A stretch of DNA of 64,000 nt from CAVWXT01 sp963759115 (GCA_963759115.1 CAVWXT010000006.1:372001-436000), one strand, 5' to 3'. Shown: positions 1 to 9,181, numbered from the stretch's first letter. The notes: generated from the letters alone by a model not told the origin. Translations and numbers: made by a program.

Positions 1-290
1 GGGCAGGTTCTGACGACGAGCGGGGGGCGACGGCTTCGCCAATGCCTCGAAAACCCCTCCCGACAACCGTGTCGCCGCCGGGGTTCTCATTGTCACTCGG
101 GGCAGGTTCGGAGGGCGATGTGAAGGCTCCGCACTGCCTCCGCCTTCCCCTCCAAGGCGATCCGGGTTGCCGCCGGGGTCGCCGTCCTTGAGGGCAGTCG
201 GTGGGAGCGAGGCTTCGCAGTTGCCGCCGAAGCCTATGTGGGCGACATCGCCAGCCGCCGGGGTCGCGCTGCCCCGAGGGCAGACGGTAC
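1..290. repeat. Degenerate ~90-bp tandem repeat, about three units
   Basis: A shared block reading roughly GCCGCCGGGGT, a short variable piece, then GAGGGCAG recurs near 75-110, 165-200 and 250-285. GGGCAG also opens the window. The ~60-bp stretches between blocks differ in sequence, but several are internally self-complementary, for example AGGCTTCG with CGAAGCCT at 211-235. The left edge is cut by the window, so the array may be longer. Confidence 0.45.
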
Positions 291-294
291 TCCT

Positions 295-550
295 ATGACG
301 TTTGCCCATGCACTGCCTGACCATGCACGGGAAAACGTGCATGGCCCCACCCTGACTGCCCGACTCGCAAGCGGACCCATGTGCGACCGCCGCCAGGAAA
401 ACTTGCCCGGACGGACGGCTCCGCACGGGCGCGGCGAGCCGTCTTGAACCGACACCGTGGCCCGCTCCACTCGGTTTCCGGGCAGTCCGGTGCTCCCGAG
501 CCGTTGCACTCAGGATGACGCAAACCATACTGAGTCAGTCGCTGCCGGAA
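295..550. repeat. 256-bp direct repeat, copy A
   Basis: This copy aligns base for base, with no length difference, to 1548-1803, with scattered substitutions. It starts at ATGACG and ends at GCTGCCGGAA. It contains a hairpin, ATGCAC with GTGCAT around an 8-base loop. A third, more diverged partial copy with the same hairpin lies near 840-970. No plausible protein is encoded. Confidence 0.85.
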
Positions 551-1054
551 GGCGCCACACCGAAAACCCTGCCGGCGCGGGAGCCACCGGCGTTATCACG
601 TTATCACGAATTCGGGGGTGCGATGGAACCGCTCGCTCGGAGCTACGGCGGTTCGTGGAGGCGTTTCCAGTTTCCAACGGAATAGGGGACGCACGATCGT
701 GTGTCTCCTGTTTTTCTCGTTTCTCGTCGAAAGACGGAGTGCCGTCCCATACGCGCCGTCCTGGCCAATCCCGAGGCAGTCCATGCCTGTCGCACTGTCG
801 CACGCTTAACCTCCTCGACCGTCTCGCCGTCCTCGCACTACCAGACCATGCACGAGAAACCGTGCATGGCTAGAAGCCGGGTGCCGAGCCGTGCTGTCCG
901 ACCCCGATCGTCGATTCTGTCGTGCTGCCGTCAGGAAACCAGCCCGGACGGGTGGCGACCGCACGGATACAACTAACAAGGGGGGCATTTGTTCCAAGAA
1001 TGGGAAGAACGTCAGGCTGGTCTTCTTGCCGAAGTCGGCAAGGGATGCGAGGGG

Positions 1055-1989
1055 CACCTTGTCCGATAGACAAGGTGGGCGTCCCTCCCCAACAGACGGC
1101 CACCGAAGGACTTGCCATCGGCGAATGTTCGGAATCGAACACGGAATGATCGCGGACGCGTCTTTGTACAAACGGTTCATTTGAGAGCGCGGCAGAGTTG
1201 GAAACAAGCTGCTGCTTTGGGCTGGGGAAATCCCCGACGTCGGGGATTTGCTCGCCTCCCACATCCATGTCGGCATGGACATCCGACAGTCGACAAGGCA
1301 CGGCGAAAGCCGAAATTGCGTTTCCACAGTGGAAAGCCGACAGTTCTCGCAGGACGGCGACCCGAGCCGCCGCCACAACCCGGAAGGAGGGAAAAGGTGC
1401 TAGGGGGACCTTTTGGGGCGACCGGAACAAAGGCCGAGAAGACCGCCCGGAAGGACGCAAAAGGTGCGAGTCGAACCTTTTGAGGACATCAGGTCGGCAA
1501 CCACGGGACGCCAAGTTTCACGCGTGAAACTTGGGGAGCCTACTGCGATGACGATCGCCCATGCACTGCCTGACCATGCACAGGAAAACGCGCATGGCCG
1601 CACCCTGGCTGCCCGGCTCGCAAGCGGACCCATGTGCGAGTGCCGCCAGGAGAACCGGCCCGGACGGGCGGTTCCGCACGTGCGCGGCGAGCCGTCTTGA
1701 ACCGACACCGTGGCCCGCTCTGCTCGGTTTCCGGGCAGCCCGGCGCTCACGAGCCGTTTCACCCAGAGTGACGCAAATCATACTGAGTCAGTCGCTGCCG
1801 GAAACCGCCGCGGTCCGGAACCCACGACATCCGGACACGGACGAGAGAATGGACCACCCGTCAGAGGCAAAAAGGTTCGCCTGGAACCTTTTTGCGACTT
1901 GCGGGGGGCTCGACCGACGTTTGTTCGGAATCTGAACAAAGAGTGCCACCACCCGGCGCGGGGGCAGAAAAGGCGGAGGCTCCGCCTTT
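1055..1989. repeat. Cluster of unrelated short palindromes
   Basis: At least seven inverted repeats: 1055-1077 (arms CACCTTGTC), 1228-1249 (perfect, arms AAATCCCCGAC), 1321-1335 (TTTCCAC), 1459-1481 (AAAAGGT), 1511-1534 (perfect, arm CCAAGTTTCACG), 1868-1894 (CAAAAAGGTTC), 1920-1940 (TTTGTTC) and 1969-1989 (AAAGGCGGA). Arm sequences differ, yet arm length (7-12) and loop size (0-9) are alike. They look like a series of hairpins rather than copies of one repeat. None is followed by a clear T-run. Confidence 0.7.
1548..1803. repeat. 256-bp direct repeat, copy B
   Basis: Partner of the copy at 295-550, of identical length and in direct orientation. Most differences are transitions. In this copy the hairpin arms are less perfect (ATGCAC against GCGCAT). 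The equal length suggests selection on, or a recent origin of, a noncoding unit. Confidence 0.85.
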
Positions 1990-2213
1990 GGGTGCCCCGC
2001 CGCCCGATGCCGAACGACGGCGGACACGGGGGACGGCTCCCCCGGCAGGGTCAGAAGTTTCGCGCGTGAAACTTGGGGAGCCTGTGGCCGACGGTCCAAG
2101 GGGCGCAGCCGAATCGTTGCGCCCTTGCGCCCCTTGAGTCCCTTGTGGGTCAGCCCCCTTTCGCCGGATTGCCGCGACGGGGACCGGCGACCATGCGGAC
2201 ATCCAATACCAGC

Positions 2214-2240
2214 GTGTAGGGCGTGTAGGGTGTGTAGGGT
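2214..2240. repeat. 9-bp tandem repeat, three units
   Basis: Three adjacent units of GTGTAGGGY occur: one ends in C and two in T, followed by AACCC. It is too short and isolated for a CRISPR or a satellite. No gene spans it with confidence. Confidence 0.8.
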
Positions 2241-2739
2241 AACCCTAATACGCGCGCCACGGCGGCTGTCCGGTTTCCGATCATGTCCTGCCCGAGGCGT
2301 GCGCATCTGGCTGTCCCGTCCTTCGGGGAGCGAGGCACCGTGCCTCACCACTCGCAAGAGCGGCGTTGTGGGCAATGGCCAGCCGCAGGATGCTCCCCTG
2401 CATGTTTCCCTGCGCGGTAAACGGTAAGGATCCTTACCATTCGCGCATCATCCCCAGGCGCAAGACGCGCCCTCGCGCCTTCCAAGTGCAAAGTGCAAGG
2501 GAATAGGAAAAGCATGAAGCCGACCACAACCGGTCAATTTGACCAGTTGCCAGAGCGTACTGGGTTGTCGGGAACTGGGTACTCGCCCTTCGGATGGAAC
2601 AGGTCTTCCAGGACGATCTCGGCTTCGCGAATCTCCCCGATAACCATTACTCGCCCAAAACCCTACGTCACGTGCTGGCCTGCCTTCCCTTTTCCCACAA
2701 GGGGGTTCTCCGCAAGCGATACGGAGAGGCCGGGGCGCG

Positions 2740-3568
2740 TCAGGCGGCTTCGGGGCGGCTCGTTCCCTTGCCCGCCCAGGCCGTCAGCCATTCGAGGGCG
2801 TCGGCCCTGTTCCAGCGGCGGTCGATCAGGTAGGCGACGGCCTGCCGGACGTCGTGGCCACAAAGGTCGACGAATTCGGACGCGATGTAGGCGCGGTAGT
2901 CGTTCCCTTCCCCCTCGACGGCGAGTTCGCCCTGGAGGTCTGTGTCGAGCCGTACGGGGCCGTCTGCCGCTCCGGACTCGCGTGCGTTGTCGCCGGCTCC
3001 AGCAGGCTGGTCGTCCTTCTCCGCACTCAGCCATGTAGCGATTCGCGGTGCCGCGCCTTGGACGGCGGCGGGTTCTCGGCGATCGGCAGCCCTAGCGGCT
3101 TCTGCTGCTTCCCGCTGACGCTCCCGCTTCCTGCTCGCGGCGTCGGAGTACTTCTTGTCCCGGATGAAGTAATCGAGCTCGCCGAGAGTCCCGTCAAACG
3201 TCTTGGCCCTCTCCTCGCCAGTCGTCCCCGATGCGCGGATCTTGTGGCCGTAGGGGGGATCCTCGAAGTAGTTGAACACGTCGCGCCATGTAGACCCGGT
3301 CCTTGTTGCCGCAAAGCTCTACGGCCTTCTTGCACCACGCTCCCCTCGACTTCCTGAGGTTGGCCGACGCCCCGGGCAGCGACATCAGCAGGCTCCCGAG
3401 GCGATAGCGCGCAACGACCAAGGTCTTCGTGAGGCTCGCGATGCCTGCCTGACGCTCCGCGATGCCGCCTTCGGCCTGGGCAATTTCGGCCACGACAGCC
3501 TTGATGGCCTTGACGTCCTTCGCCGTGGCGGCGAAGCCGTCGTCCGGTTCACGCTGGTCCTGACTCAT
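2740..3568 (-). CDS. Hypothetical accessory protein (one frameshift)
   Basis: Family not recognised. The first frame (3568 down to 3194) starts at an ATG with a strong GGAGG site and encodes an Ala/Lys-rich helical region, then the segment GNKDRVYMARR. The sense continues in a second frame from about 3279 with VFNYFEDPPYGH and runs to a stop at 2740. Joined, the product is about 275 residues; the middle (residues 130-165) is very basic and helical, the end is acidic then helical. The layout resembles plasmid- or phage-borne proteins, possibly DUF3102-like, but that is a guess. It is divergent from the HTH/primase module. A coding break by small indel near 3279 is the simplest reading; two overlapping genes is the alternative. 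Confidence 0.5.
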
Positions 3569-3953
3569 CTTGCCTATCCTCCTGTTCGTTCGGTTCGCCG
3601 ACTGAGCGACAAGATGGGCAAACTGCCTCGCTGATGCTCAACCGACATTCATGTCCCATGACCTCTTCCTAGCAGATCGCTGCCAAAGAATTCAAGGCAG
3701 TTCCGGACTTCCGTCCAGGATTCTTCTGCGCGGTGCCAGCGCTGACAACACTGTCAGCACTTTTCGCTAGCCGTACGGGCGGTCCGGCGCTTCGGCCGAG
3801 ACCCCGGGCAGCTTCCCGGCCAGCGAATGCTTACCCGCGCAGACGGCCGTCAGGGGCATGGGACGAAGCCGTCGAAACGACTCACTCGTTTCGTCCGATT
3901 TTCCTCAAGAGAACAATGACGACGACACTACATAAGAGAGAGGAGGGCTGACT
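3569..3953. other. Divergent intergenic region
   Basis: This lies between the minus-strand hypothetical gene and the plus-strand HTH gene, so it should hold promoters for both. It contains an AT-rich patch at about 3898-3945 just before the HTH gene, with a strong AGAGAGGAGG ribosome site. The sequence GCTGACAACACTGTCAGC near 3739 is a perfect 18-base palindrome with GCTGACA arms and could be an operator. No gene was seen. Confidence 0.5.
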
Positions 3954-4199
3954 ATGAGCGAGAAGCACTACCTGCTGAAGGACGTGGCGAGGATGCTGAA
4001 GGTGAAACCCTATCGGGTCACCTACGCGCTGAGCGTCGGTCTGGTCAAGGAGCCGGAGACGCAAATCGCCAACAAGAGGGTCTTCCTGCCCGAGGACGTC
4101 GAACGGCTGGCCGCGCACTTTGGGGTGACATTGAGCGCCAAGGCGGCGAGCAGGAGAAAGGACTTGCACGTCGGGACGGGAGCGGTCGATGGACAGTAG
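3954..4199 (+). CDS. Small HTH protein, MerR/excisionase-like
   Basis: An 81-residue protein starting after a strong AGGAGG site. The N-terminal half, residues 4-45 (YLLKDVARMLKVKPYRVTYA, then RVFLPEDVERLAAHF at 43-57), has the pattern of a winged HTH of the MerR or excisionase (Xis/HTH_17) type: helix, turn, recognition helix, then a wing. The rest is a short basic tail. It is the first gene of a tight plus-strand group whose later member is primase-like, so a role as transcription regulator or replication-initiator accessory factor of an integrated element is likely. The end overlaps the next start by 11 bases, so the genes are translationally coupled. Confidence 0.7.
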   Translation: MSEKHYLLKDVARMLKVKPYRVTYALSVGLVKEPETQIANKRVFLPEDVERLAAHFGVTLSAKAASRRKDLHVGTGAVDGQ

Positions 4200-4389
4200 C
4201 AACACATACTTCACGGCCAGACTGGTCGGCTCGGCTGGTCACGAGATCCTGAATCCGGACGGCGAAGTCGTCGCCTGGACCGTGGACGGCTACTGGGCTG
4301 CCGTCGTCACGGCGCTGTTGAACGACAAGGAAGCACGTCCGGGCCTTGCGACGGTCCAGGCGGCAGGGGACTCGGAGGAAGCCGGATGA
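4189..4389 (+). CDS. Small hypothetical protein
   Basis: 66 residues, not recognised. It begins inside the end of the HTH gene and its own end overlaps the next start (ATGA at 4386-4389), so the three genes form a coupled unit. The sequence alternates short hydrophobic strands and polar turns (residues 5-35), ending in an acidic tail. There is no membrane segment and no Cys or His cluster. The position is what supports it; composition alone would not. Confidence 0.5.
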   Translation: MDSSNTYFTARLVGSAGHEILNPDGEVVAWTVDGYWAAVVTALLNDKEARPGLATVQAAGDSEEAG

Positions 4390-5853
4390 CCAGGGACAGC
4401 CAAAGAAAGGAGAAGCGGGCGGCAGCCAAGTGGCTCCTGAGCCTTGTCGGCGAGGACTGGGGCATCCGGGTGCTGCCCGCCGGCGCCGACAAACCCCGTC
4501 CCGTCCACGCCAACCGCAACAAGCGGTTCGAGGCGGTCATCGGCTCCCGGGCGGCAAGGAAGCCGGACGGCAGGGCCAGCAGCGAGTTCGCCGCCCTCGT
4601 CGAGGCTCCTTGTTGGGAGTCGGGGGACGAACCAAGGTCGTCCGGCACATGGCTCGACCGTCTCAGCCAGAAGCACATCATCCGCCATTTCGACGGCGTG
4701 CCGCGAGAGTTCCGCATCAAGGGCGAGATCGTCGTCAAGCCCGGAGACCGTCTTCTTCACCGGCAAGAGATTCAGGAAGGGCGAGACCTGCCTGACGCTC
4801 GTGATGATCGACATCGACGCCCACAAGGTCGGCGACGTGAAGGACGCGATGCGGTTCGCCGACCATTTGCGGAAGCACTTCCTGCCGGACTGCTACGTCG
4901 AAACCAGCACCAACGGCAACGGGGCGCACGTGTTCCTCGTCGTCGACAAGACGGACTGGGAGGACCCGGACTACAACGCCGTCCTCATGGAGCTGGACCA
5001 CTGGCTCAAGGGCGTGCTTGCCGAGACGGGGATCGTCCTGGACGGGGTGGAGATCAAGGGGACCTGCGCCACGGTCTCGTGGACCGGCGGCGTGCCGAAG
5101 CACACGGCGGGGACGCTCGCCAAGCTGCCCCGTGACTGGGAACCGTTCGATGAGCTTCGGGCGAGTCCCGTCTACACAGCCCACCAGCTTCTGGCCATGC
5201 CGAAGCAGCATCGGGTCAAGGCGAAGGAAGCGGCGCCGAAAGTCCAGAAGATGCGCCGGGCGGGAAGCCTTCCCTGCACGGGCATCGACCCCGAGCGTCT
5301 CGACCGCTGGATCGAGGTCGCCAAGCGCCTTCTTCCTTCGGACGTCCATGTCGGAAGGAGCCTTAATAACCGTCTCGTGGTCGCCGGCGAGGATGTCGGG
5401 ATCGCCTGCGCCTTGCTGGAGTTCGTCGGCAAGAGGATGAACGAGGACGGCACCTTGCCGTGGGCGCGGACGAAGGGCCTTTGGGACTGTCTGTACGAGA
5501 GGGGAGTCGTAATCCGGTCGTTCAATGCCAAGCGGTTCGCCTGGATAAGGCGGTTCCTCAACGGCGCGGGACTGGTGGAGATGCAGGACCCGACGTACGT
5601 CATCGGGGAACGGGCGGCAAAGTGGTCGCCGTCAGCCAGGTTCTGGTCGTTGGCGTCTTCCTTAGATAAAGAGGGAGAGGAGGAGCAATACTTTACGGAA
5701 ACAACCTTGGTGACCGACCCTCAAGAGTGCTGGGAAAGGGGCGTTCCGCTGGTGCCGGCGGGAGTCACGACCAGGGAAGCGGCGGAAAGGAGGCGCATGG
5801 ACGAGCTGGTGAAGGCAATTATCCTCCCCGCCAACTGGAAGATGGCCGCTTGA
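4386..5853 (+). CDS. Primase-like replication protein (archaeo-eukaryotic primase type), frameshifted
   Basis: About 488 residues if one frameshift is repaired. The first frame runs from 4386 to about 4741; the second continues to 5853. At the join AAGCCCGGAG would read in frame as AAGCCGGAG, so there is one extra C. Just after the join comes MIDIDAH, the Asp-x-Asp metal motif of archaeo-eukaryotic primases, and about 40 residues on TNGNGAHVFLVVDK, which fits the following G-x-H and acidic motifs. The C-terminal half (from about residue 300) has a helical, winged-helix-like look. Such proteins serve plasmid, phage and integrated-element replication. The gene is coupled to the two small genes before it. 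The fold assignment is from motifs only and could be a related RepB-type enzyme. Confidence 0.55.
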
Positions 5854-6633
5854 CGATTGTGAAGAGGGAAGATTCTGCGCGAGTCCATGCGATTGGACGG
5901 CGCTGCCTGTTAATAGTGCAGCGAGTGGAGCTTTTTCGTTCAAGAGGAGTGCATAGGGCATAGGCCAGTGACTGCAACGGGTTGCTGCGTGGGATGCGCG
6001 TTACGCACGGCAGAAACGGCGACCGGCTAAAGCCCGTTCTCGACGCCCGGCGACGCCTCGCCGAGGTCTTCCGGACGGTCTGGAGGCGCTTCTCGCGCGG
6101 TCGAAACTGTTACGCCCAGCAGCCGAAGATTACGGAAATCGTTCCAACCCAGGCGCAGGGTACATCCTGGCGGCGGATCGGGCGTGGCAAGCGCCGGCAT
6201 GTGGGACTCCGTTATTAAGTCGTGGGCGAACGGCCCCGGCTCCCGTCGATGCCCGTTGCCTTAATAATCGTGAACATGGTCTGACGAGACCGCATAGGGT
6301 TTCTGGCGGCTTGCCAGTTTGCCAGTTTGCCGATTTCAAGCGTGGCGGAAATCGCCGCGTCGGACACTGGTTCGGTCGCCGTCCGCTCGCGGGACTCGTT
6401 CGAGGGCGAAGCCGACGTGGCGTAGCGGGGGACGACGATCCGCTTACCGCGTATCTTGCCTGTCCTCCCGTTCGGTCGCATCCCCGACCGGACGGCAACT
6501 TGGGCAAGACCGCGCCGTCATGCCGCCCGACAGCATGGCAGCCCTTGAAAGCGCAGACCTCTGCGCCTCCAAGCTCCTCGCCGGATCGCCGGCGTCGGCG
6601 GCCGGAACCGCGAATGACCGGTCCAGGCGGGCC
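5854..6633. other. Gene-poor intergenic stretch
   Basis: No convincing gene was found. The plus-strand frame across 6311-7777 is the complement of the real minus-strand gene that follows. An 8-base direct repeat (GCCAGTTT, twice, then GCCGATTT) lies at about 6313-6336. Otherwise nothing recognisable. Confidence 0.5.
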
Positions 6634-6664
6634 ACTCCTTGCAAACGACGATCTTGCAAGGAGT
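6634..6664. repeat. Hairpin, copy 1 (arms ACTCCTTGCAA)
   Basis: An 11-base perfect inverted repeat with a 9-base loop. The same arms with a different loop occur at 8451-8481. The two copies bracket the secreted sialidase-like gene, and each lies downstream of a copy or remnant of a small winged-helix-like gene. It is just 6 bases past the stop at 6671. There is no T-run, so it is probably not a simple terminator. Confidence 0.8.
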
Positions 6665-6670
6665 CGCCCT

Positions 6671-6720
6671 TCACCCCGCCGCCCGGTACCTCAACTCGCT
6701 GCCGACCTTCACAATCGTAT
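6671..6720 (-). pseudogene. C-terminal remnant of the small winged-helix-like gene family (third copy)
   Basis: Read on the minus strand, the last codons give TIVKVGSELRYRAAG then stop. This matches the end of the copies at 8537 (INGELVYRAAG) and 17019 (KVGGKMVYRVVG). Only about 15 codons survive before the similarity is lost at the 3' end of the neighbouring secreted-protein gene. The match is short, so the call rests on position-by-position agreement with both paralogs. Confidence 0.5.
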
Positions 6721-6733
6721 CCGGCGGCCGTGC

Positions 6734-8059
6734 TCAGGGCGTCAGAAGCCTGACCTCGTGCAAGCACAAGCCGTAGCGTCCTCCGGGCGGATTGATCTCC
6801 AGCTTCACGCCGTTCCAGCCGGGGCTGAAATTCGCGGAATAGCACAGCCAAAGGGTCCGCCCGTCAGGACTGATGAACTTGCTCAGGAAATTGAGGAAGT
6901 AGCCTTGCTCCCCGAAGTCCTTCATATAGCACACCATGCGCCAGGGACCGGTGACGACGTCGGCTTCAAGGACGTAAGAGGTCATCTTGGCCACGGTGGG
7001 CCAGCCATCGGTCACGCACATCAGGTACTTCTTCAGCCCCGGCACGTACGTGGCGGTGACGCAGCCCATGTGGTTGTTCCACTCCAAAAGCGGCTTGATC
7101 CTCTCGAAACGATCGCTCCAGACGGGCCGCCCGGCATCGTCATGCCCGGCGAAGAACTCCCATGCCTTGAGATCGTTGATAGTTTCCGGAGAAGGTCTGA
7201 CCCGGGCCAGATACACCTGGTCCGCCGAAATCCAGCTCAGGTTGGCGTGGGCAAAGCCGCTCGTGCAATCCTCGACGACCTGGAACGGCTCGCCCGGCTT
7301 CCCGGGCTTGATGCAGGGCCGCGGCTGGGGATCGTTTTCCTCCGCCCCCATGCCGAGGAGATACGCCTTGCCGTCCGGGGAATGTTCCATGTTCCTGCCG
7401 AAATCCACGAAATGCGGCGCTCCCATCTTGACCGGACCGAGAAACTCGCGAGGTTCGGGAAAGAGCGGCTTCTGCGGCGTGAGCGGCGACGGTTCCCACG
7501 TCTTGCCGTAATCTTTGGATATTTGGAATCCGGGCATCGGCCCGAGATTGGGCCAGTTCCAGGCAAACCCCTGGTGTTCGTACTTTCCGGCCGGGCCCAG
7601 GCAGTAGGTGCCGTAATACCAGATGCCGTCGTAGACGAGGGAGCCCGCCGGATAGCGCCCTTGATAGGGCAACGCACTGGCCCTCTTTGTCGGCGAGGCG
7701 TTGTGGATCTCCAGCTTGAGCGGGTCGTCGCCGATCATGATGGCATGTCCGGTCGCGGCTTCCGGGCCCGATCCTGAACTGCAACTGACTCCGTCTGTCT
7801 TGCCGTCGGTCCAGGGCGAATAGAGGTTGCCGTCGCCGGCCCAGCACGGATACCAGGTGTCGCCGCAATGATAGTCGCTGTGGCGACCGGTAAAGAAGAT
7901 GCCGGTCAGGCCGGTCGATTTCTGGAACGGGCAGCCGTCCGGAACCGGGGAATCCCAGGCGAATCCCTTGGGCTCATCTGCCCGCGTGCTGGTCAAGGCT
8001 CCAGCCGACATGCCGCAAACGATCGAAAGCCCAAGCAGCAAGGTTCGTAAGCTTCTCAT
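6734..8059 (-). CDS. Secreted sialidase-like (Asp-box) propeller protein
   Basis: 441 residues from the chosen ATG at 8059, which has GGAGGTG eight bases upstream; an earlier in-frame start at 8092 lacks one. Residues 1-26 form a Sec signal peptide ending near STRADEP. The mature part is Trp/Gly-rich with repeated beta-strand patterns and one clear Asp-box, SKDYGKTW (SxDxGxTW), as in sialidases and other beta-propeller hydrolases. Phrases such as DGIWYYGTY and DSYVLEAD-like strands fit a five- or six-bladed propeller found in glycan hydrolases. No catalytic triad can be assigned by eye, so the substrate is unknown. It is bracketed by two copies of the ACTCCTTGCAA hairpin. Confidence 0.65.
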   Translation of the reverse strand: MRSLRTLLLGLSIVCGMSAGALTSTRADEPKGFAWDSPVPDGCPFQKSTGLTGIFFTGRHSDYHCGDTWYPCWAGDGNLYSPWTDGKTDGVSCSSGSGPEAATGHAIMIGDDPLKLEIHNASPTKRASALPYQGRYPAGSLVYDGIWYYGTYCLGPAGKYEHQGFAWNWPNLGPMPGFQISKDYGKTWEPSPLTPQKPLFPEPREFLGPVKMGAPHFVDFGRNMEHSPDGKAYLLGMGAEENDPQPRPCIKPGKPGEPFQVVEDCTSGFAHANLSWISADQVYLARVRPSPETINDLKAWEFFAGHDDAGRPVWSDRFERIKPLLEWNNHMGCVTATYVPGLKKYLMCVTDGWPTVAKMTSYVLEADVVTGPWRMVCYMKDFGEQGYFLNFLSKFISPDGRTLWLCYSANFSPGWNGVKLEINPPGGRYGLCLHEVRLLTP

Positions 8060-8450
8060 GATGTTGTCACCTCCAGACGAATTTGAATACACCCCGATTT
8101 CCCCAGTCCGAAAAACCAGGTCGCAGTTGCCGCCATTTTACCACTTTCAGGGCTCGTGGGAGACCGACGCCGAAGCACAGCCGCTGGTGTCCTTGCCGAC
8201 CGTTCCTGGTTGCCACTTTGCCACTTTTGAAACGTGTCGCGGAGCGACGACGGGCTGATGCCCGAGACGGCAGCTCCCGCGAACGTGGTCATTGGCAAAC
8301 CACGTCCCGTCTCTCGGGGAGCGGGGCACCACGCCTTGCCCCTAGAAAGGGCGGCATCGCGAGCGACGGAACTGGTCAAGTTGCCCAGTTGCCACGGCGC
8401 GTCGGGCGGGAAGACATCATCCTCGCTCCGAAGTCGATCGGCGTGACGTG
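8060..8450. other. Intergenic stretch with a dispersed repeat
   Basis: No gene. Bases about 8138-8212 resemble 14128-14235: both run from TTGCCRCCATTYTACCACTT through GGGCTCG to TGCCGACCGTTCC, with different spacing inside. A second hairpin-rich part (8300-8350, around GGGGAGCGGGGCACC) resembles 2320-2350. The promoter for the secreted protein must lie here. Confidence 0.5.
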
Positions 8451-8481
8451 ACTCCTTGCAAACGGTCATTTTGCAAGGAGT
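8451..8481. repeat. Hairpin, copy 2 (arms ACTCCTTGCAA)
   Basis: Same arms as 6634-6664 and a similar loop length but a different loop sequence, which shows that the arms are what is conserved. It lies about 55 bases downstream of the winged-helix-like gene copy at 8537-8775. Confidence 0.8.
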
Positions 8482-8536
8482 GGAACCGGGGGTCATCGCT
8501 GCGTTCTGCACCTATTCCCGCCCGAGCCACAGCCCC

Positions 8537-8775
8537 TCACCCCGCCGCCCGATAGACCAGTTCCCCGTTTATCCATAACATCACAACCTGCCCCGCCGCC
8601 ACCAGACCCTTCAGCACGTCCTGAAGGGTCTCGGCACGAAGTCCGCAGAGCCTTCTCAGACGGTCAAGGGAAATGCCCGCCCCGCCCCGGCTTGGGCGAT
8701 GACGGTCGCCAGGCGGTCGGCTCCGGGGGCTTCTTGGGCGTTTCTCAGCCATTCGTGGAAGGAGGGGAGGGGCAT
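8537..8775 (-). pseudogene. Small winged-helix-like protein, frameshifted copy
   Basis: Paralog of the intact 76-residue gene at 17019-17249. The reading from the ATG at 8775 gives PSFHEWLRNAQEAPGADRLA and then breaks in the G-rich run near 8678-8690. The rest, GISLDRLRRL through GELVYRAAG, continues in another frame to the stop at 8537. Both copies have the same layout: an N-terminal helix, a helix-turn-helix stretch (ISLDRLRRL, then a second helix ETLQDVLKGL) and a C-terminal beta hairpin (the wing). It could be functional if the shift is a base-call error. Confidence 0.6.
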
Positions 8776-8845
8776 GGAGGTATCTATGGTTGCCGGCACC
8801 GGAAGGCGCGGCAACCGCGAGCGGCTCGTCTCGGGTCGGAGCGTC

Positions 8846-9181
8846 TCACCCTGGGCCGTCCGGCTCGTGCGGCTTGTCGACGGTGAACAGCCACCACCGC
8901 GACTTGTTGTCCCGAGATCTCGGCTGCCTCTCGAAGTAGATCTTCATCGTCTCCCCGGAGTCGGTCAGCACTTCATACCAGTGCTTGCGCACGTACCGCT
9001 CCCCGCTGCCATGATGACAAGGCCCGGTCTCCCGCCAGCTTTTCAGCACCTGGACGATCTGGATGGTCTCCGATCCCCACCGGAACTGCCGGGGAAGCCC
9101 CGGCTCCCCCGCGCTCATGCGGGAAACGTCGATCGTGCCGGCGACCGGCTGGATCGCTTCGCCTATGAACTGTTCGGCCAT
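8846..9181 (-). CDS. DUF6504-like small protein
   Basis: 111 residues from the ATG at 9181; the open frame extends upstream but the added part reads as noise. The sequence has the layout of the DUF6504 group: an N-terminal strand, then an RFRWG-type strand, a Trp-containing helix (VLKSWRE at residues 45-51), RKHWYEVLTDSGETMKIYFE (66-85) and an ending rich in Trp (RWWLFTV). These proteins are small, soluble and of unknown role, often near DNA polymerase IV or nuclease genes in other bacteria. Here the neighbours are a small winged-helix pseudogene and a membrane protein, so context adds little. The family call is from pattern memory. Confidence 0.55.
   Translation of the reverse strand: MAEQFIGEAIQPVAGTIDVSRMSAGEPGLPRQFRWGSETIQIVQVLKSWRETGPCHHGSGERYVRKHWYEVLTDSGETMKIYFERQPRSRDNKSRWWLFTVDKPHEPDGPG

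Larger units (their letters stand above)
1..2739. other. Gene-poor tract rich in repeats and palindromes
   Basis: No open frame here has both protein-like composition and a ribosome binding site; the frames that exist overlap on both strands and look like GC-rich noise. What the stretch holds is repeats: a degenerate ~90-bp tandem array at the left end, a 256-bp direct duplication, about eight short palindromes between 1055 and 1989, and a 9-bp tandem repeat at 2214-2240. It borders a replication-like module, so it may belong to a decayed integrated element, but no integrase or attachment site was seen. Confidence 0.6.

Noticed and set aside
1..290. CRISPR array
   Set aside because: The repeated blocks are degenerate and the spacers are not of constant length; no cas genes.
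3733..3951. 72-codon plus-strand frame before the HTH gene
   Set aside because: No ribosome site, noise composition, and the region must hold the promoters of two divergent genes.
6311..7777. 488-codon plus-strand open frame
   Set aside because: It is the complement of the secreted Asp-box protein gene, has Arg/Pro-rich noise composition and no ribosome site.
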